Source: DASRPD01 sp035646535 (GTDB lineage: Bacteria > Actinomycetota > Acidimicrobiia > IMCC26256 > JANYLB01). Taken from it: 55,801 bases of DNA. Both the position numbers and the translations under genes were made by a program. Shown here one piece after another: positions 25,204 through 34,654 of this stretch. Under the pieces are notes generated by a model, which was not told the DNA's origin, did no database searches, and saw only the letters and a list, made by a program, of their open reading frames with translations. The stretch spans positions 1 to 55,801 of the forward strand of contig DASRPD010000043.1 in NCBI GenBank assembly GCA_035646535.1, given 5' to 3'. Position 1 is the first letter of the stretch. Each line of letters opens with the position of its first letter.

Positions 25204-25665
25204 TCAGACCTGCGGCTGTTCGGGGCGGACGTAGCTGCCCACCGGGGAGCGCAGCCCGACCGCGAAGCGGTTCCAACCGTTGATCGCGACGATCGCGAGC
25301 GTGAGCGCCACGACCTCGTCGGGGGCGAACTCGCGGGCGACCTCCTCGTAGACGTCGTCCGGCGCCGCGGTCTGCGGCAACAGGGTCAGCGCCTCGCACC
25401 AGGCGAGCGCGGCACGTTCCCGAGGCGAGTAGACCGGCGCTTCCTTCCAGGTGATCACCAGATGGAGGCGCTGCGCGGTCACTCCGATCGCCTCGGCGTC
25501 CTTGGTGTGCATGTCGACGCAGTAGCCGCAGCCGTTGATCTGCGAAGCCCGAAGCTTCACCAACTCCACCAGCTCCGGCTCGAGTGAGCTCGCGTGCACG
25601 GCCTGCTCGAGACCGAGCATGGCGTGGACGGCGGCGGGATAGGCGCGCTGGTAGTCGACACGCAC
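25204..25665 (-). CDS. AhpD-like alkylhydroperoxidase family protein
   Basis: This 153-residue protein has the motif INGCGYCVDMHTKDAEAIG (Cys-x2-Cys-x3-His), typical of the YciW/AhpD group. The following LVITWKEAPVYSPRERAALAWCEALT segment is the family's common second half. The GTG at 25665 has AGGAGG eight bases upstream. It is unlike its shorter neighbour in sequence outside the active site, so they are distant paralogues rather than a recent duplication. Confidence 0.87.
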   Translation of the reverse strand: MRVDYQRAYPAAVHAMLGLEQAVHASSLEPELVELVKLRASQINGCGYCVDMHTKDAEAIGVTAQRLHLVITWKEAPVYSPRERAALAWCEALTLLPQTAAPDDVYEEVAREFAPDEVVALTLAIVAINGWNRFAVGLRSPVGSYVRPEQPQV

Positions 25666-25775
25666 GGTGTGACCTCCTCGATCGGTGCTGGCTCAGCGCC
25701 GGCATGAACTTGTCCGTACTGTTCGCCTCGTCACGAGGCGGATGGCACTGGTTGGAACGTATCGCGATGCGATTC

Positions 25776-28607
25776 TCATCCCGCCCGAGGTCGCGCGAGG
25801 TCACGCAGCACGTACTGCAAGATCCCGCCGTGGCGGTAGTAGTCGGCTTCCTTGGGCGTGTCGATGCGCACCGTGACGACGAGATCGACGACGCGGCCGT
25901 CGTCGGGTTCGGCTCGGACCGCGAGCTCGCTGGGCAGAGGCTCGTCGTCGCCGAGACCGGCCAGGCCCGAGATCGTGTAGCGCTCGGCGCCGGTGAGCCC
26001 GAGCGTCTCGGCGGTTTCACCGTCGCGGAGCTCTAAGGGCAGCACGCCCATGCCGATCAGGTTCGATCGGTGGATGCGTTCGAAGCTCTCGGCGATCACG
26101 GCGCGGACGCCGAGCAGCAACGTGCCCTTGGCGGCCCAATCGCGCGACGACCCCGAGCCGTAGTCGGATCCGGCGAGGATGACCAGCGGGACACCGTCGG
26201 CGATGTAGCGGGTCGAGGCCTCGTGGATGGTCATCTCCTCGCCGCCCGGTTGGAAGCGGGTCCATCCACCTTCGGTTCCAGGTGCGAGCTGGTTGCGGAG
26301 GCGGACGTTGGCGAACGTTCCCCGGATCATGACCTCGTGGTTGCCGCGACGCGAGCCATAGGAGTTGAAGTCCTTCGGCTCCACACCCTGGTCGACGAGC
26401 CAGCGCCCGGCCGGGGAGTCCGGCGCGATCGAACCCGCCGGCGAGATGTGATCGGTGGTGATCGAGCTTCCCAGCTTCGCGAGGCAACGGGCGTCGGTGA
26501 TGTCGGTGAGCGGCTCCGGCGCCGCGGCCATCCCGTCGAAGAACGGCGGACGGTGCACGTAGGTCGAGGTGTCGTCCCACTGGTAGCGGTCCCCGGTCAC
26601 CACCTCGAGGCTGTTCCACCGGTCGTCTCCCGCGTACACCGCGCTGTAGGCGTCGGTGAACATCTCCGACCGCAGCGCGTCGCGGATGGTCTGTTGCACC
26701 TCGTCGGGCGGGGGCCAGAGGTCGGCGAGATGCACGGGCTTGCCGCCGGGGTCGACGCCGATCGGGTCGCGGGTGAGGTCGATGTCCATCGTTCCGGCAA
26801 GTGCGTAGGCCACGACGAGGGGTGGTGACGCGAGGTAGTTCATGCGCACATCGGGGTTGATCCGGCCTTCGAAGTTGCGGTTGCCCGACAGCACCGCCGC
26901 CAACGCGAGGCCCTCGGCCGCGGCGGAGATCGCCGGTTCGACCGGACCGGAGTTGCCGATGCAGGTGGTGCAGCCGAACCCGACGAGGTGGAACCCGAGC
27001 GCTTCCAGCGAGGGGAGCAGCCCGGATCGTTCGTAGTAATCCATCACCACGCGCGAACCCGGCGCGAGCGACGTCTTCACCCACGGCTTGACGTCGAGCC
27101 CGCGCGCGACGGCGTTGCGGGCCAGCAGCGCGGCGGCGAGCATCACTGCCGGGTTGGAGGTGTTCGTGCAGCTCGTGATGGCGGCGATCACCACGTGGCC
27201 GTTGTCGATCTCGCACGCGGTGCCGTCGGCGAGCGTCACCGCCACCGGGTTCGAGATCCGCGCGCCGTCGTGGGTCGGATCGGCAGCCGGAGTCGGCTCG
27301 ATGAACGGGGTCGCGGGGTCGAGCTCGGGGGGGTCGCTGGCCGGGAACGAGTCGGCCGAGGCGCGGTCGATGAACCCGGTGAACTTCTGGACGGGAGGTG
27401 CGCCGACCGGGTCGGGGAGCAGCGCGGGGAGCGCGGCCCGGTACGCGCGGCCTGCGTCTCGCAGCGCCACGCGGTCGTGCGGTCGGGTCGGCCCCGCGAT
27501 GCTCGGCTCGATGGTGCCGAGATCCAGCTCGAGGTGCTCGGAGAACACCGGTTCGACGGTGGGTTCGTGCCAGAGGCCCTGCGTCTTCGCGTAGGCCTCG
27601 ACGAGCGCGACCCGGTCGTCGGAGCGCCCGGTGAAGCGCAGGTACCGCAGCGTCTCGTCGTCGATCGGGAAGATGGTGATCGTCGACCCGTACTCGGGTG
27701 ACATGTTGCCGATCGTGGCCCGGTTCTCGAGCGGCACCGCGGCCACGCCCGGCCCGTAGAACTCGACGAACTTGCCGACGACTCCGTGCCCGCGGAGTTG
27801 CTCCGCGATCGTCAGCACCAGGTCGGTCGCGGTGACACCGTCGGGGAGCTCGCCGTGGAGCTTGAAGCCCACCACGCGGGGCACGAGCATGGTGATCGGC
27901 TGGCCGAGCATGGCGGCCTCCGCCTCGATGCCCCCCACGCCCCAGCCGACGACGCCCAGCCCGTTCACCATCGGGGTGTGCGAGTCGGTGCCCACGAGGG
28001 TGTCGGGGTAGGCCATCCCGTCGTCGGTGCTGAAGACGACGCGCGCCAGGTACTCCAGGTTCACCTGGTGACAGATCCCGGTGTCGGGTGGAACCACGAG
28101 CAGCCCGTCGAAGGCCTGCTGGCCCCACCGCAGGAACTGGTAGCGCTCACTGTTCCGGTCGAACTCCCGCGCCGCGTTGAAGTCGAACGCATCGGAGGTG
28201 CCGAAACGGTCGACGATCACCGAGTGGTCGATCACCAGCTCGGCGGGCACGTGAGGCTCGATGCGGGCCGGATCGCCGCCCAGCGCCTCCACGCCGTCGC
28301 GCATGGCCGCGAGGTCCACCACCGCGGGGACACCGGTGAAGTCCTGCATGAGGATCCGCGCGGGAGAGAACACGATCTCCCGATTCGGTGCGGCCGACGG
28401 GTCCCACGCCGCGAGCGCCTCGATGTCGGCGGCTCCGACCGAGACGCCGTCTTCGTGGCGCAGCAGGTTCTCCAGGAGCACCTTCAACGAGTAGGGCAGT
28501 CGGGCGACGTCGAACCGATCGAGCGCCGAGAGCGCGTAGTAGTCGTAGGTGTGCCCGCCCACCACGAGATCGGCGCGGCTGCCGAAGGTGTCGGAACGGT
28601 GGACCAT
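25776..28607 (-). CDS. acnA: Aconitate hydratase (AcnA type)
   Basis: This converts citrate to isocitrate through cis-aconitate in the TCA cycle. It has about 943 residues, the usual length for the AcnA/IRP1 class. The [4Fe-4S] ligands are in AAITSCTNTSNP and GFGCTTCIGNSG. The swivel domain near the C-terminus carries the substrate-binding GSDYGSGSSRDWAAKG. The ATG at 28607 has GAGGAGGG upstream. It lies alone and is divergent from the stress operon starting at 28834. Confidence 0.95.
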   Translation of the reverse strand: MVHRSDTFGSRADLVVGGHTYDYYALSALDRFDVARLPYSLKVLLENLLRHEDGVSVGAADIEALAAWDPSAAPNREIVFSPARILMQDFTGVPAVVDLAAMRDGVEALGGDPARIEPHVPAELVIDHSVIVDRFGTSDAFDFNAAREFDRNSERYQFLRWGQQAFDGLLVVPPDTGICHQVNLEYLARVVFSTDDGMAYPDTLVGTDSHTPMVNGLGVVGWGVGGIEAEAAMLGQPITMLVPRVVGFKLHGELPDGVTATDLVLTIAEQLRGHGVVGKFVEFYGPGVAAVPLENRATIGNMSPEYGSTITIFPIDDETLRYLRFTGRSDDRVALVEAYAKTQGLWHEPTVEPVFSEHLELDLGTIEPSIAGPTRPHDRVALRDAGRAYRAALPALLPDPVGAPPVQKFTGFIDRASADSFPASDPPELDPATPFIEPTPAADPTHDGARISNPVAVTLADGTACEIDNGHVVIAAITSCTNTSNPAVMLAAALLARNAVARGLDVKPWVKTSLAPGSRVVMDYYERSGLLPSLEALGFHLVGFGCTTCIGNSGPVEPAISAAAEGLALAAVLSGNRNFEGRINPDVRMNYLASPPLVVAYALAGTMDIDLTRDPIGVDPGGKPVHLADLWPPPDEVQQTIRDALRSEMFTDAYSAVYAGDDRWNSLEVVTGDRYQWDDTSTYVHRPPFFDGMAAAPEPLTDITDARCLAKLGSSITTDHISPAGSIAPDSPAGRWLVDQGVEPKDFNSYGSRRGNHEVMIRGTFANVRLRNQLAPGTEGGWTRFQPGGEEMTIHEASTRYIADGVPLVILAGSDYGSGSSRDWAAKGTLLLGVRAVIAESFERIHRSNLIGMGVLPLELRDGETAETLGLTGAERYTISGLAGLGDDEPLPSELAVRAEPDDGRVVDLVVTVRIDTPKEADYYRHGGILQYVLRDLARPRAG

Positions 28608-28781
28608 GTGACCCTCCTCAGGGAGCACGGGAGCTCTGGCGAGCTGGCGACCAATCGGTGGAGGACGTAGCGCCCCGTATCACGATGATGCATGCCTCGC
28701 CGCCGAATGGTGTTGCCGATGGTCGTCGCGGGAGCTCGGTATCGGAAGTCTGTCCGACTCGCAACGGTTGCGCTCGAGGCG

Positions 28782-28805
28782 TATAATATCTAGCACATGC
28801 TAGAG
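28782..28805 (+). promoter_or_regulatory. TATAAT box and TCTAGC-N4-GCTAGA operator-like palindrome
   Basis: A consensus −10 box, TATAAT (28782-28787), is followed at once by TCTAGCACATGCTAGA (28789-28804), a perfect 7-bp inverted repeat with a 2-base spacer. Its position over the transcription start suggests repression. Almost the same palindrome stands before the RIC operon (41817-41832). CTAG is rare in such DNA, so coincidence is unlikely. Confidence 0.6.
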
Positions 28806-28833
28806 GAAATGTGAATGACGCGGGAGGACCCGC

Positions 28834-29193
28834 ATGCACATCTCGTCTCCGCTCGCCCACGAAGCCCTCTTGACGCTGGCCCGGAAGCTCGAAGCGGCCG
28901 CGGCCGATGAGGAGCCCGAGCGTGTGGAGACCGCCGCGCGACGTCTGCTGGAGGATCTGATCGACCACCTCCGCGCTGAGCAGCCCGGGCTGGCACGACT
29001 CCCACCCGAGGAAGGCGCCGTACTCGCACGGGGCCAGCAACGGCTGGTCAACTTGACCGTCGAGGTCGCCGACGGCGCCCACGCCCGCGGGCAGTGCCGA
29101 TGCGACGGCCTCGCCCAGCAGCTCATCGCCGAGCTGGGCCTGCAGGCCGAGGCGGAGCGTCGCGGCCTCGCAGCCCTCACGGTCACGCCGTGA
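28834..29193 (+). CDS. Small helical protein upstream of Usp
   Basis: This 119-residue protein has no family I can name. It is almost wholly helical by composition (ALLTLARKLEAAAADEEPERVETAARRLLEDLIDHL), resembling a hemerythrin-like helical bundle but without the metal-binding His set. Two Cys occur close together (GQCRCDG). It overlaps the Usp start by four bases (GTGA), so it is translationally coupled. The upstream operator is shared with the RIC operon. Confidence 0.65.
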   Translation: MHISSPLAHEALLTLARKLEAAAADEEPERVETAARRLLEDLIDHLRAEQPGLARLPPEEGAVLARGQQRLVNLTVEVADGAHARGQCRCDGLAQQLIAELGLQAEAERRGLAALTVTP

Positions 29194-30083
29194 AGCGCAT
29201 TCTCGTCGGCTTGGACGGGTCAGCCGCGTCGCTCGACGCGCTGCGCTGGACCGTCGCGTTGGCAGACGCCGCCGCCGCCGACTTCACCGCGGTCTACGCC
29301 TTCACCCCGAGCTACGCCGAGGTGTCTCTCGACCAGTACGAGGTGCTTCGCGCCCAGGCCGAGCAACGGTTGATCGGCTGGAGCGCCGACAGTGCCAGCC
29401 GGCGGCCGGTCAACTCACTGGTCATCGGCGGCGATCCCTCGGTACTCCTGACCGCCGCCGGCCAGGACGCCGACCTTCTCGTCGTCGGGACGCGCGGCGC
29501 AGGCGGTTTCGCACACCTGCACCTCGGCAGTGTCGCCCACCACCTCGCGCACCACACGTCGGTACCGCTGGCGATCGTCCCGACCAGCGCGGCCGGCGAC
29601 CGGGTGGCCCGCATCGTGATCGGTGTCGACGGCTCGCCGGGAAGCGCGGCCGCGGTCGCGTTCTGCGCGGCGCTCGCGCCGACGCTCGGCGCCACGGTGG
29701 TCGCGCTGCACACGCACGAGCCGAACGCGGAGTGGGCGACCGGGACCAACCCGCGGAGCTGGCGTGAAGCCGCGGCGACGAAGGTCCACGAGTGGGTCGT
29801 CCCGATCGCGGCGGCCGGGGTTGCGGTCGAGGTGAACGTGGATCGTGATCGCCATCCCGTCGACGCCTTGAGCCGTGCCGTCGAAGCCGAAGCGCACACG
29901 CTCGCGGTTGTCGGCACCCGAGGTCTGGGCGGGTTCAGCGGGTTGCGGCTCGGCCGTGTCCCGATCCATCTGGTGCACCACACCGGCGCCGCTGTCGTGA
30001 TGGTCCCGCCGGGTCCGAGTGACGGACGCCCTGACGGCAGCGAGCACGACCACCCCGACCGACCACTAGACGATTCCTTGTGA
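29190..30083 (+). CDS. Tandem-domain universal stress protein
   Basis: This 297-residue protein has two Usp domains (about 1-140 and 147-285). Each holds a nucleotide-binding loop: GTRGAGGFAHLHLGSVAHHLAHH and GTRGLGGFSGLRLGRVPIHLVHH. Each begins with the ILVGLDGS / IVIGVDGS strand. Double Usp proteins are typical of actinobacterial hypoxia and stationary-phase regulons. The GTG start overlaps the preceding stop. OsmC follows 40 bases downstream. Confidence 0.92.
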   Translation: MKRILVGLDGSAASLDALRWTVALADAAAADFTAVYAFTPSYAEVSLDQYEVLRAQAEQRLIGWSADSASRRPVNSLVIGGDPSVLLTAAGQDADLLVVGTRGAGGFAHLHLGSVAHHLAHHTSVPLAIVPTSAAGDRVARIVIGVDGSPGSAAAVAFCAALAPTLGATVVALHTHEPNAEWATGTNPRSWREAAATKVHEWVVPIAAAGVAVEVNVDRDRHPVDALSRAVEAEAHTLAVVGTRGLGGFSGLRLGRVPIHLVHHTGAAVVMVPPGPSDGRPDGSEHDHPDRPLDDSL

Positions 30084-30123
30084 CCACTCACGAGCCTTGA
30101 CGCTCACGAAGAAGGAGAGAGCC

Positions 30124-30552
30124 ATGCCGGAACGGACAGCACAGGCACACTGGGAAGGACCGGTCAAGGAGGGACGCGGGACGATCGCCGTCGAGAGCGG
30201 CGCGTTCTCGGCGGATTACTCATTCGGCGCCCGGTTCGAGAGCGAAGCCGGGACGAACCCGGAGGAGTTGCTCGGTGCCGCCCACGCGGGGTGCTTCACG
30301 ATGGCGCTCGCGCTCGGGCTCACCGAGGCGGGCCATCCGCCGGCGCGCATCGACACGACGGCCCGAGTGGCGATCGAGAAGGGACCGAGCGGGTTCCACA
30401 TCCCCCACATCGAGTTGCGCACCGAGGCCGAGGTCCCCGGGATCGACGCCGGAGCCTTCAACGAGCTGGCTGAGGGAGCGAAGGCCAACTGTCCGGTGTC
30501 GAAGGCGCTCGCGGCGACCGAGATCAGCCTCGAGGCGAAGCTCCTCGGGTAG
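30124..30552 (+). CDS. osmC: OsmC-type organic hydroperoxide reductase
   Basis: This peroxiredoxin-like enzyme reduces organic hydroperoxides by a two-Cys mechanism. It has 142 residues. The peroxidatic Cys57 lies in AAHAGCFTMALA and the resolving Cys123 in ANCPVSKAL, as in OsmC. The ATG at 30124 has AAGGAG upstream, better than the TTG at 30097. It is the third gene of the Usp operon and converges with GH15. Confidence 0.9.
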   Translation: MPERTAQAHWEGPVKEGRGTIAVESGAFSADYSFGARFESEAGTNPEELLGAAHAGCFTMALALGLTEAGHPPARIDTTARVAIEKGPSGFHIPHIELRTEAEVPGIDAGAFNELAEGAKANCPVSKALAATEISLEAKLLG

Positions 30553-30559
30553 CTCGCGG

Positions 30560-32362
30560 CTAGGAGGGCCCGGCTCGGGCGTCTCGGAGCGCGAGGGCGG
30601 CCTGGACGAGTGCAGCATGGGTGAGGGCCTGGGGATAGTTGCCGAGGTGCTCGCCCGACGCGGGATCCATCTCCTCCGCGTACAGACCGAGCGGCGTCGC
30701 GAGTTCCACGAGCGCGGTGAATCGCTCGGTGGCCTCGTCGATGCAGCCCACCTTGGCCAGCGCCTGCACGAGCCAGAACGCGCAGGGGAGGAACGCGCCC
30801 TCGGTGCCGGTCAATCCGTCACGGCCGGGCGGGTAGCGGTACAGGAGGGGGCCGCCGGCCGCGAGCTCGGTGCGGACCGCGTCGATGGTGCCGCGTACCC
30901 GTGGGGAGTCGGTCGGTTCGATGCTGAGCAGGGGGAGGACGAGCAACGCGGCGTCGAGCTCGTCCGAGCCGTAGCTGCGGGTGTAGCTGCCTCGATCGAC
31001 GTCGAAGCCGTCGGCTTGCACCTCCAGCGCGATCGCGTCGCGTTCGCGGCACCAGAGCCGGTGCCGACGGGCCGCGAGCCGGTGGGTGTCGGCGATGCGC
31101 AGCGCCCGGTCGAGTGCGAGCCAGGCCATGAGCTTCGAGTGAACGTGGTGCTGTGCGTCGCCGCGGATCTCCCAGATGCCGGCATCCGGCTCGCGCCATC
31201 GTTCGGCGACGTGATCCGCGAAGCCGGTCATTGCCCTCCACGTCTCGGAATCGAGGTGGTGGCCGGCGCGGGTGAGCAGCCAGGCCGCGTCGAGGACCCA
31301 GCCGTAGGTGTCGAGCTGGTGCTGGTCGGCCGCACCGTTGCCGACGCGTACGGGGCGGCTGGCCGCGTAGCCCGGCCAGCCGTCGAGGGTGCGTTCCGGT
31401 CGGGGGTGCTTGCCGTGGAGCGTGAGGAGCACCGGGAGGCGAGGCCGGTCGAGGCGGCTGGCGTGGCGGAGCCAGGCGAGGAACATGCGGGCCTCCTGCT
31501 CCTTGCCGACGCCGAGGAACGCGCCGATGCCGATGCTCGCGTCTCTCGGCCAGGCGAACCGGTAGTCCCAGTTGCGGCTGCCGCCGAGCGCTTCGGGCAG
31601 CGAGGTCGTCGGCGCCGCCACCGGCGCGCCCGACGGCGAGTAGGTGAGCAGCCGCAGGGTGAGCATGCTGCGGACGACCACATCGCGGAACGGGATGTTC
31701 TCGTCGATGTCTTCGGTCCAGGCACGCCAGCGCCGCTCGTCGGCTTCGAGCGCGGCCCATGCGGCGTGCGGATCGACATGGACCAACGGCTCGCGGTGGG
31801 CGACCGCGAGGACGAACGTGAGTGGCCGTTCGGGCTCCACCGTCACCGAAACCGGGTGGCCGGGGTCGATCTCGACTCGCGGGCTCGTGCCCAGCGCGAT
31901 CGCGAGCGAACCGCGGCTGCAGACGAGCGCGTGCGTGCGCCTCTCAGTTCGGATGGCGTGGTGCGCCTCGCCGAGGCGCGGATCGAACTCGATCGACGCG
32001 TCGACCGGACCGCCACGCGCCGTCAGGCGCCGCACGAGGAGCGTCGCGGGCAGGAAGCGACCGGTCAGCTCGGCGACCATCCCCTCGGTGAGCGTGAGCC
32101 GGGCACCGTCGACCTCCCACGTCGTCTCGAGCGTCGCGGTGCCGGGTCGGTACCGGCGCGCGACCGGCGGTGTCGGAACGACCGGACCGACCCGGAACGT
32201 ACCGGCCTGCGGCCCGCCGACGAGGCGACCGAAGAGCGGACCGCTGTCGAAGTGCGGCGCGCACATCCAATCGATCGCGCCGGCGGAGGAGATGAGCGCC
32301 GCGGTGCGGGTGTCGCCCACGAGCCCGTAGTCACCGATCGGAGTCGGCGGGGCGTCGTCCAT
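30560..32362 (-). CDS. Glycoside hydrolase family 15 (glucoamylase/trehalase-like)
   Basis: This alpha-glucan or trehalose hydrolase has about 600 residues. It begins with the GH15 bacterial N-terminal domain (PIGDYGLVGDTRTAALIS, IDWMCAPHFDS). The catalytic (alpha/alpha)6 barrel carries RNWDYRFAWPRDAS, and a C-terminal catalytic region reads EEMDPASGEHLGNYPQALTH. Mycobacterial relatives act as trehalases, so trehalose breakdown is plausible. The ATG at 32362 follows the stop of the membrane-protein gene with one base between. No signal peptide is present, so it acts in the cytoplasm. Confidence 0.9.
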   Translation of the reverse strand: MDDAPPTPIGDYGLVGDTRTAALISSAGAIDWMCAPHFDSGPLFGRLVGGPQAGTFRVGPVVPTPPVARRYRPGTATLETTWEVDGARLTLTEGMVAELTGRFLPATLLVRRLTARGGPVDASIEFDPRLGEAHHAIRTERRTHALVCSRGSLAIALGTSPRVEIDPGHPVSVTVEPERPLTFVLAVAHREPLVHVDPHAAWAALEADERRWRAWTEDIDENIPFRDVVVRSMLTLRLLTYSPSGAPVAAPTTSLPEALGGSRNWDYRFAWPRDASIGIGAFLGVGKEQEARMFLAWLRHASRLDRPRLPVLLTLHGKHPRPERTLDGWPGYAASRPVRVGNGAADQHQLDTYGWVLDAAWLLTRAGHHLDSETWRAMTGFADHVAERWREPDAGIWEIRGDAQHHVHSKLMAWLALDRALRIADTHRLAARRHRLWCRERDAIALEVQADGFDVDRGSYTRSYGSDELDAALLVLPLLSIEPTDSPRVRGTIDAVRTELAAGGPLLYRYPPGRDGLTGTEGAFLPCAFWLVQALAKVGCIDEATERFTALVELATPLGLYAEEMDPASGEHLGNYPQALTHAALVQAALALRDARAGPS

Positions 32363-32363
32363 C

Positions 32364-32840
32364 TCAGCGCGCACCGAGCAGCAGCCCGAGCGTGATCCCG
32401 AACACGAGGTGCGCGCCGATTGCGACCGCGGGTGTCTGCACGCCGTAGTTGAGGCCGAAGAGGCCGGGCGGCTCGAGCACTGCCACCGATGCCGGTCCGG
32501 CGCGCTCGGACGCAATCCGAGGATGGACACCGGCGAGCAGGGGAACGAGGATCGTGAGCACGATGCCCACGTGGACGAGCCCGAACAACGCGCCGAGCCA
32601 CCAGGTCGCGGTGTCGAGCAACGCGAACCCAATCGCGTAGCCGAGCGCGAAGCCTTCGCCGATCGCGAGGTGGAGGAAGAACCCCACGACCCGCGCGCGG
32701 TCGGGGCTCTCGGTCACGATCGTGCCGAGGATGAGGGGCAGATCGAGACGCGTCCAGCCGATCAGCTGGGCGGTGATCATCACGGAGGTGAGCATCGCGG
32801 TCGCGAGGAGACCGAACAGTGCCCAGCCGGCCCAGTCCAT
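32364..32840 (-). CDS. Four- to five-helix membrane protein
   Basis: This 158-residue protein has hydrophobic segments at about 5-27, 48-70, 74-98 and 132-155. A conserved-looking HLAIGEGFALGYAIGFALL stretch is present. No family is recognised. It is packed between GH15 and transaldolase with almost no gaps, so it is operon-linked to carbohydrate metabolism. Confidence 0.7.
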   Translation of the reverse strand: MDWAGWALFGLLATAMLTSVMITAQLIGWTRLDLPLILGTIVTESPDRARVVGFFLHLAIGEGFALGYAIGFALLDTATWWLGALFGLVHVGIVLTILVPLLAGVHPRIASERAGPASVAVLEPPGLFGLNYGVQTPAVAIGAHLVFGITLGLLLGAR

Positions 32841-32842
32841 CG

Positions 32843-33949
32843 CTAGCCGGTCGACAGCTGTTGCGCTTTGACGTCGAGCGCGCCGAGCACATCCTGGAAC
32901 GACTGGTGGAAGCTCGCGACGCCCTCGTCTTCGAGGGTGAGGCCGACGTCGCTCAGGTCGATGCCCGCGGCCGCGAGTCGGCGCATCACGTCGCTCGCGT
33001 CCTCAACGGCGGTGTCGATGGTGCGGGCCAACCGACCGTGGTCCTCGAACGCGGCGATGGTCGCTTCGGGAAGCGTGTTGACCGTGTCGGGGCCGATCAG
33101 GCCGTCGACGTACAGCGTGTCGGGATAGGCAGGGTTCTTGGTGGAGGTCGATGCCCAGAGCGGCCGCTGGACATGCGCTCCGAGCGCGGCGAGACGGTCC
33201 CAACGGTCACCGGAGAAGCGCTCGCGAAAGAGCTGGTACGCGAGTTTGGCCTGCGCGACCGCCGCACGACCGCGCAGGTCTCCTGCTGCACCGGTCGCCA
33301 CCGCGTCGAGGCGGTGGTCGACCTCGGAGTCGACCCGGCTGACGAAGAACGACGCGACACTGTGAATGGTCGCGACGTCGCCGCCTGATGCCGCGAACGC
33401 TTCGAGGCCTTCGAGGTACGCGTCGATGACCTCGGCGTAGCGCTCGAGGGAGAAGATGAGGGTGATGTTGATGCTGCGCCCTTCGGAGATCATCGTCCGG
33501 ATCGCGGCGACGCCCTCGGCGGTGGCGGGGATCTTGACGAACAGGTTCGGGAGCGCGATGCGCCGATGCAGTGCGCGGGCGGCGGCGATCGTCGCTTCGG
33601 TGTCACGCGCGAGCTCGGGCGCGACTTCGATCGACACGAAGCCATCCGTTCCTGCGCTCGCGTCGAACGTGGGGCGCAGGAGTGCACACGCGTCCTCGAC
33701 GTCGGTGACGACGAGCTCCCAATACGCGTCGGTGACCGTTCGGCCCGCGCTGATCGAGATGTGGAACTGGTCGTCGTAATCGGTGGAACCCTGGATGGCT
33801 CTCGCGAAGATGGTGGGGTTCGCGGTGACACCCCGGATGCCGCCCGCGACCATGCGCGCGAGCGTGCCGTCGCGCAGGTAGGTGCGCGTGAGGTTGTCGA
33901 GCCAGGGACTCTGGCCGTGCTCGGTGAACAGTTGTTCGAGTCTCGTCAT
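32843..33949 (-). CDS. tal: Transaldolase
   Basis: This transfers a dihydroxyacetone unit in the non-oxidative pentose phosphate pathway. It has 368 residues, the length of the actinobacterial class. VTANPTIFARAI near residue 41 and the Schiff-base lysine K139 in LPNLFVKIPAT are diagnostic. It sits outside the usual tkt-tal-zwf cluster, so this may be a stress-linked copy. It precedes the membrane protein and GH15 genes. Confidence 0.93.
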   Translation of the reverse strand: MTRLEQLFTEHGQSPWLDNLTRTYLRDGTLARMVAGGIRGVTANPTIFARAIQGSTDYDDQFHISISAGRTVTDAYWELVVTDVEDACALLRPTFDASAGTDGFVSIEVAPELARDTEATIAAARALHRRIALPNLFVKIPATAEGVAAIRTMISEGRSINITLIFSLERYAEVIDAYLEGLEAFAASGGDVATIHSVASFFVSRVDSEVDHRLDAVATGAAGDLRGRAAVAQAKLAYQLFRERFSGDRWDRLAALGAHVQRPLWASTSTKNPAYPDTLYVDGLIGPDTVNTLPEATIAAFEDHGRLARTIDTAVEDASDVMRRLAAAGIDLSDVGLTLEDEGVASFHQSFQDVLGALDVKAQQLSTG

Positions 33950-33982
33950 CGGAAAGGCTCCTCGCTTCGCCGGTCTGCGGGC

Positions 33983-34570
33983 TCAGCTGTCGGGTGGATT
34001 CTCCGGCGCGTGCTCGCCGGGCAGGACATCGCGCTCCGATTGATGCCACACGGGGCTGTCGCCGGCGGTCTCGACGTTGAACCCGTAGTCGAACACGAGG
34101 GTGCCGCCGAACGCCGCGCCGACCGCGACGAGCACTGCGACCACGATCGAGAGCACGAGGATGAGGACCGTGGGATAGGTGCGAGTGTTGTACACGTTGA
34201 GCCGCAGCGCGATGTCGGCCAGCGCGAGGACCGTCACGGTGATCATCGTCCACGCGTGGGTGTTGGCAGTGCGGCGCGCCTGGGTGCCCTGCTCAGTCGA
34301 GCGGAGCCAGTCCCAGAAGCCGGTGAGCGCGGCGAGCACCGAGACCGCGGCGCCTGCGATGAACACGAACGTGCCGGCGCGGAAGAAGTCGTTCGCCCAG
34401 CTCTCGTGGCGCCCGAGTACCGCGATGATGTCGAAGACCGCGGCGAGGATGTAGGCCGCGATCGGAAGATCGGTCAGGGGCGGATGGATCGGCTTTCCCG
34501 ACCACCCCCGGAGTCCCTTGAACGTCCGACCCCGAAGCGTCAGCGTGGGTCGCACCGAGAACTTTCGCAT
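33983..34570 (-). CDS. DUF2231-like membrane protein
   Basis: This 195-residue protein has four hydrophobic helices. KPIHPPLTDLPIAAYILA at the first helix and ANTHAWTM at the third are DUF2231 hallmarks; these His residues may bind metal or heme. The ATG at 34570 has GGAGG five bases upstream, better than the overlapping GTG at 34573. It is likely first in the transaldolase operon. Confidence 0.82.
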   Translation of the reverse strand: MRKFSVRPTLTLRGRTFKGLRGWSGKPIHPPLTDLPIAAYILAAVFDIIAVLGRHESWANDFFRAGTFVFIAGAAVSVLAALTGFWDWLRSTEQGTQARRTANTHAWTMITVTVLALADIALRLNVYNTRTYPTVLILVLSIVVAVLVAVGAAFGGTLVFDYGFNVETAGDSPVWHQSERDVLPGEHAPENPPDS

Positions 34571-34654
34571 CACTGCCTCCCTGTGAGCCGGCTGGTTGCG
34601 GCTCGATCGATGTTACGAAACATTGCCCGGAAGTTCCCGGGGGTAACCCAATGC

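Noticed and set aside
26017..28128. A 703-codon frame on the same strand as aconitase but out of frame
   Set aside because: It overlaps acnA fully and is Arg/Pro-rich low-complexity sequence; the aconitase frame explains the region.
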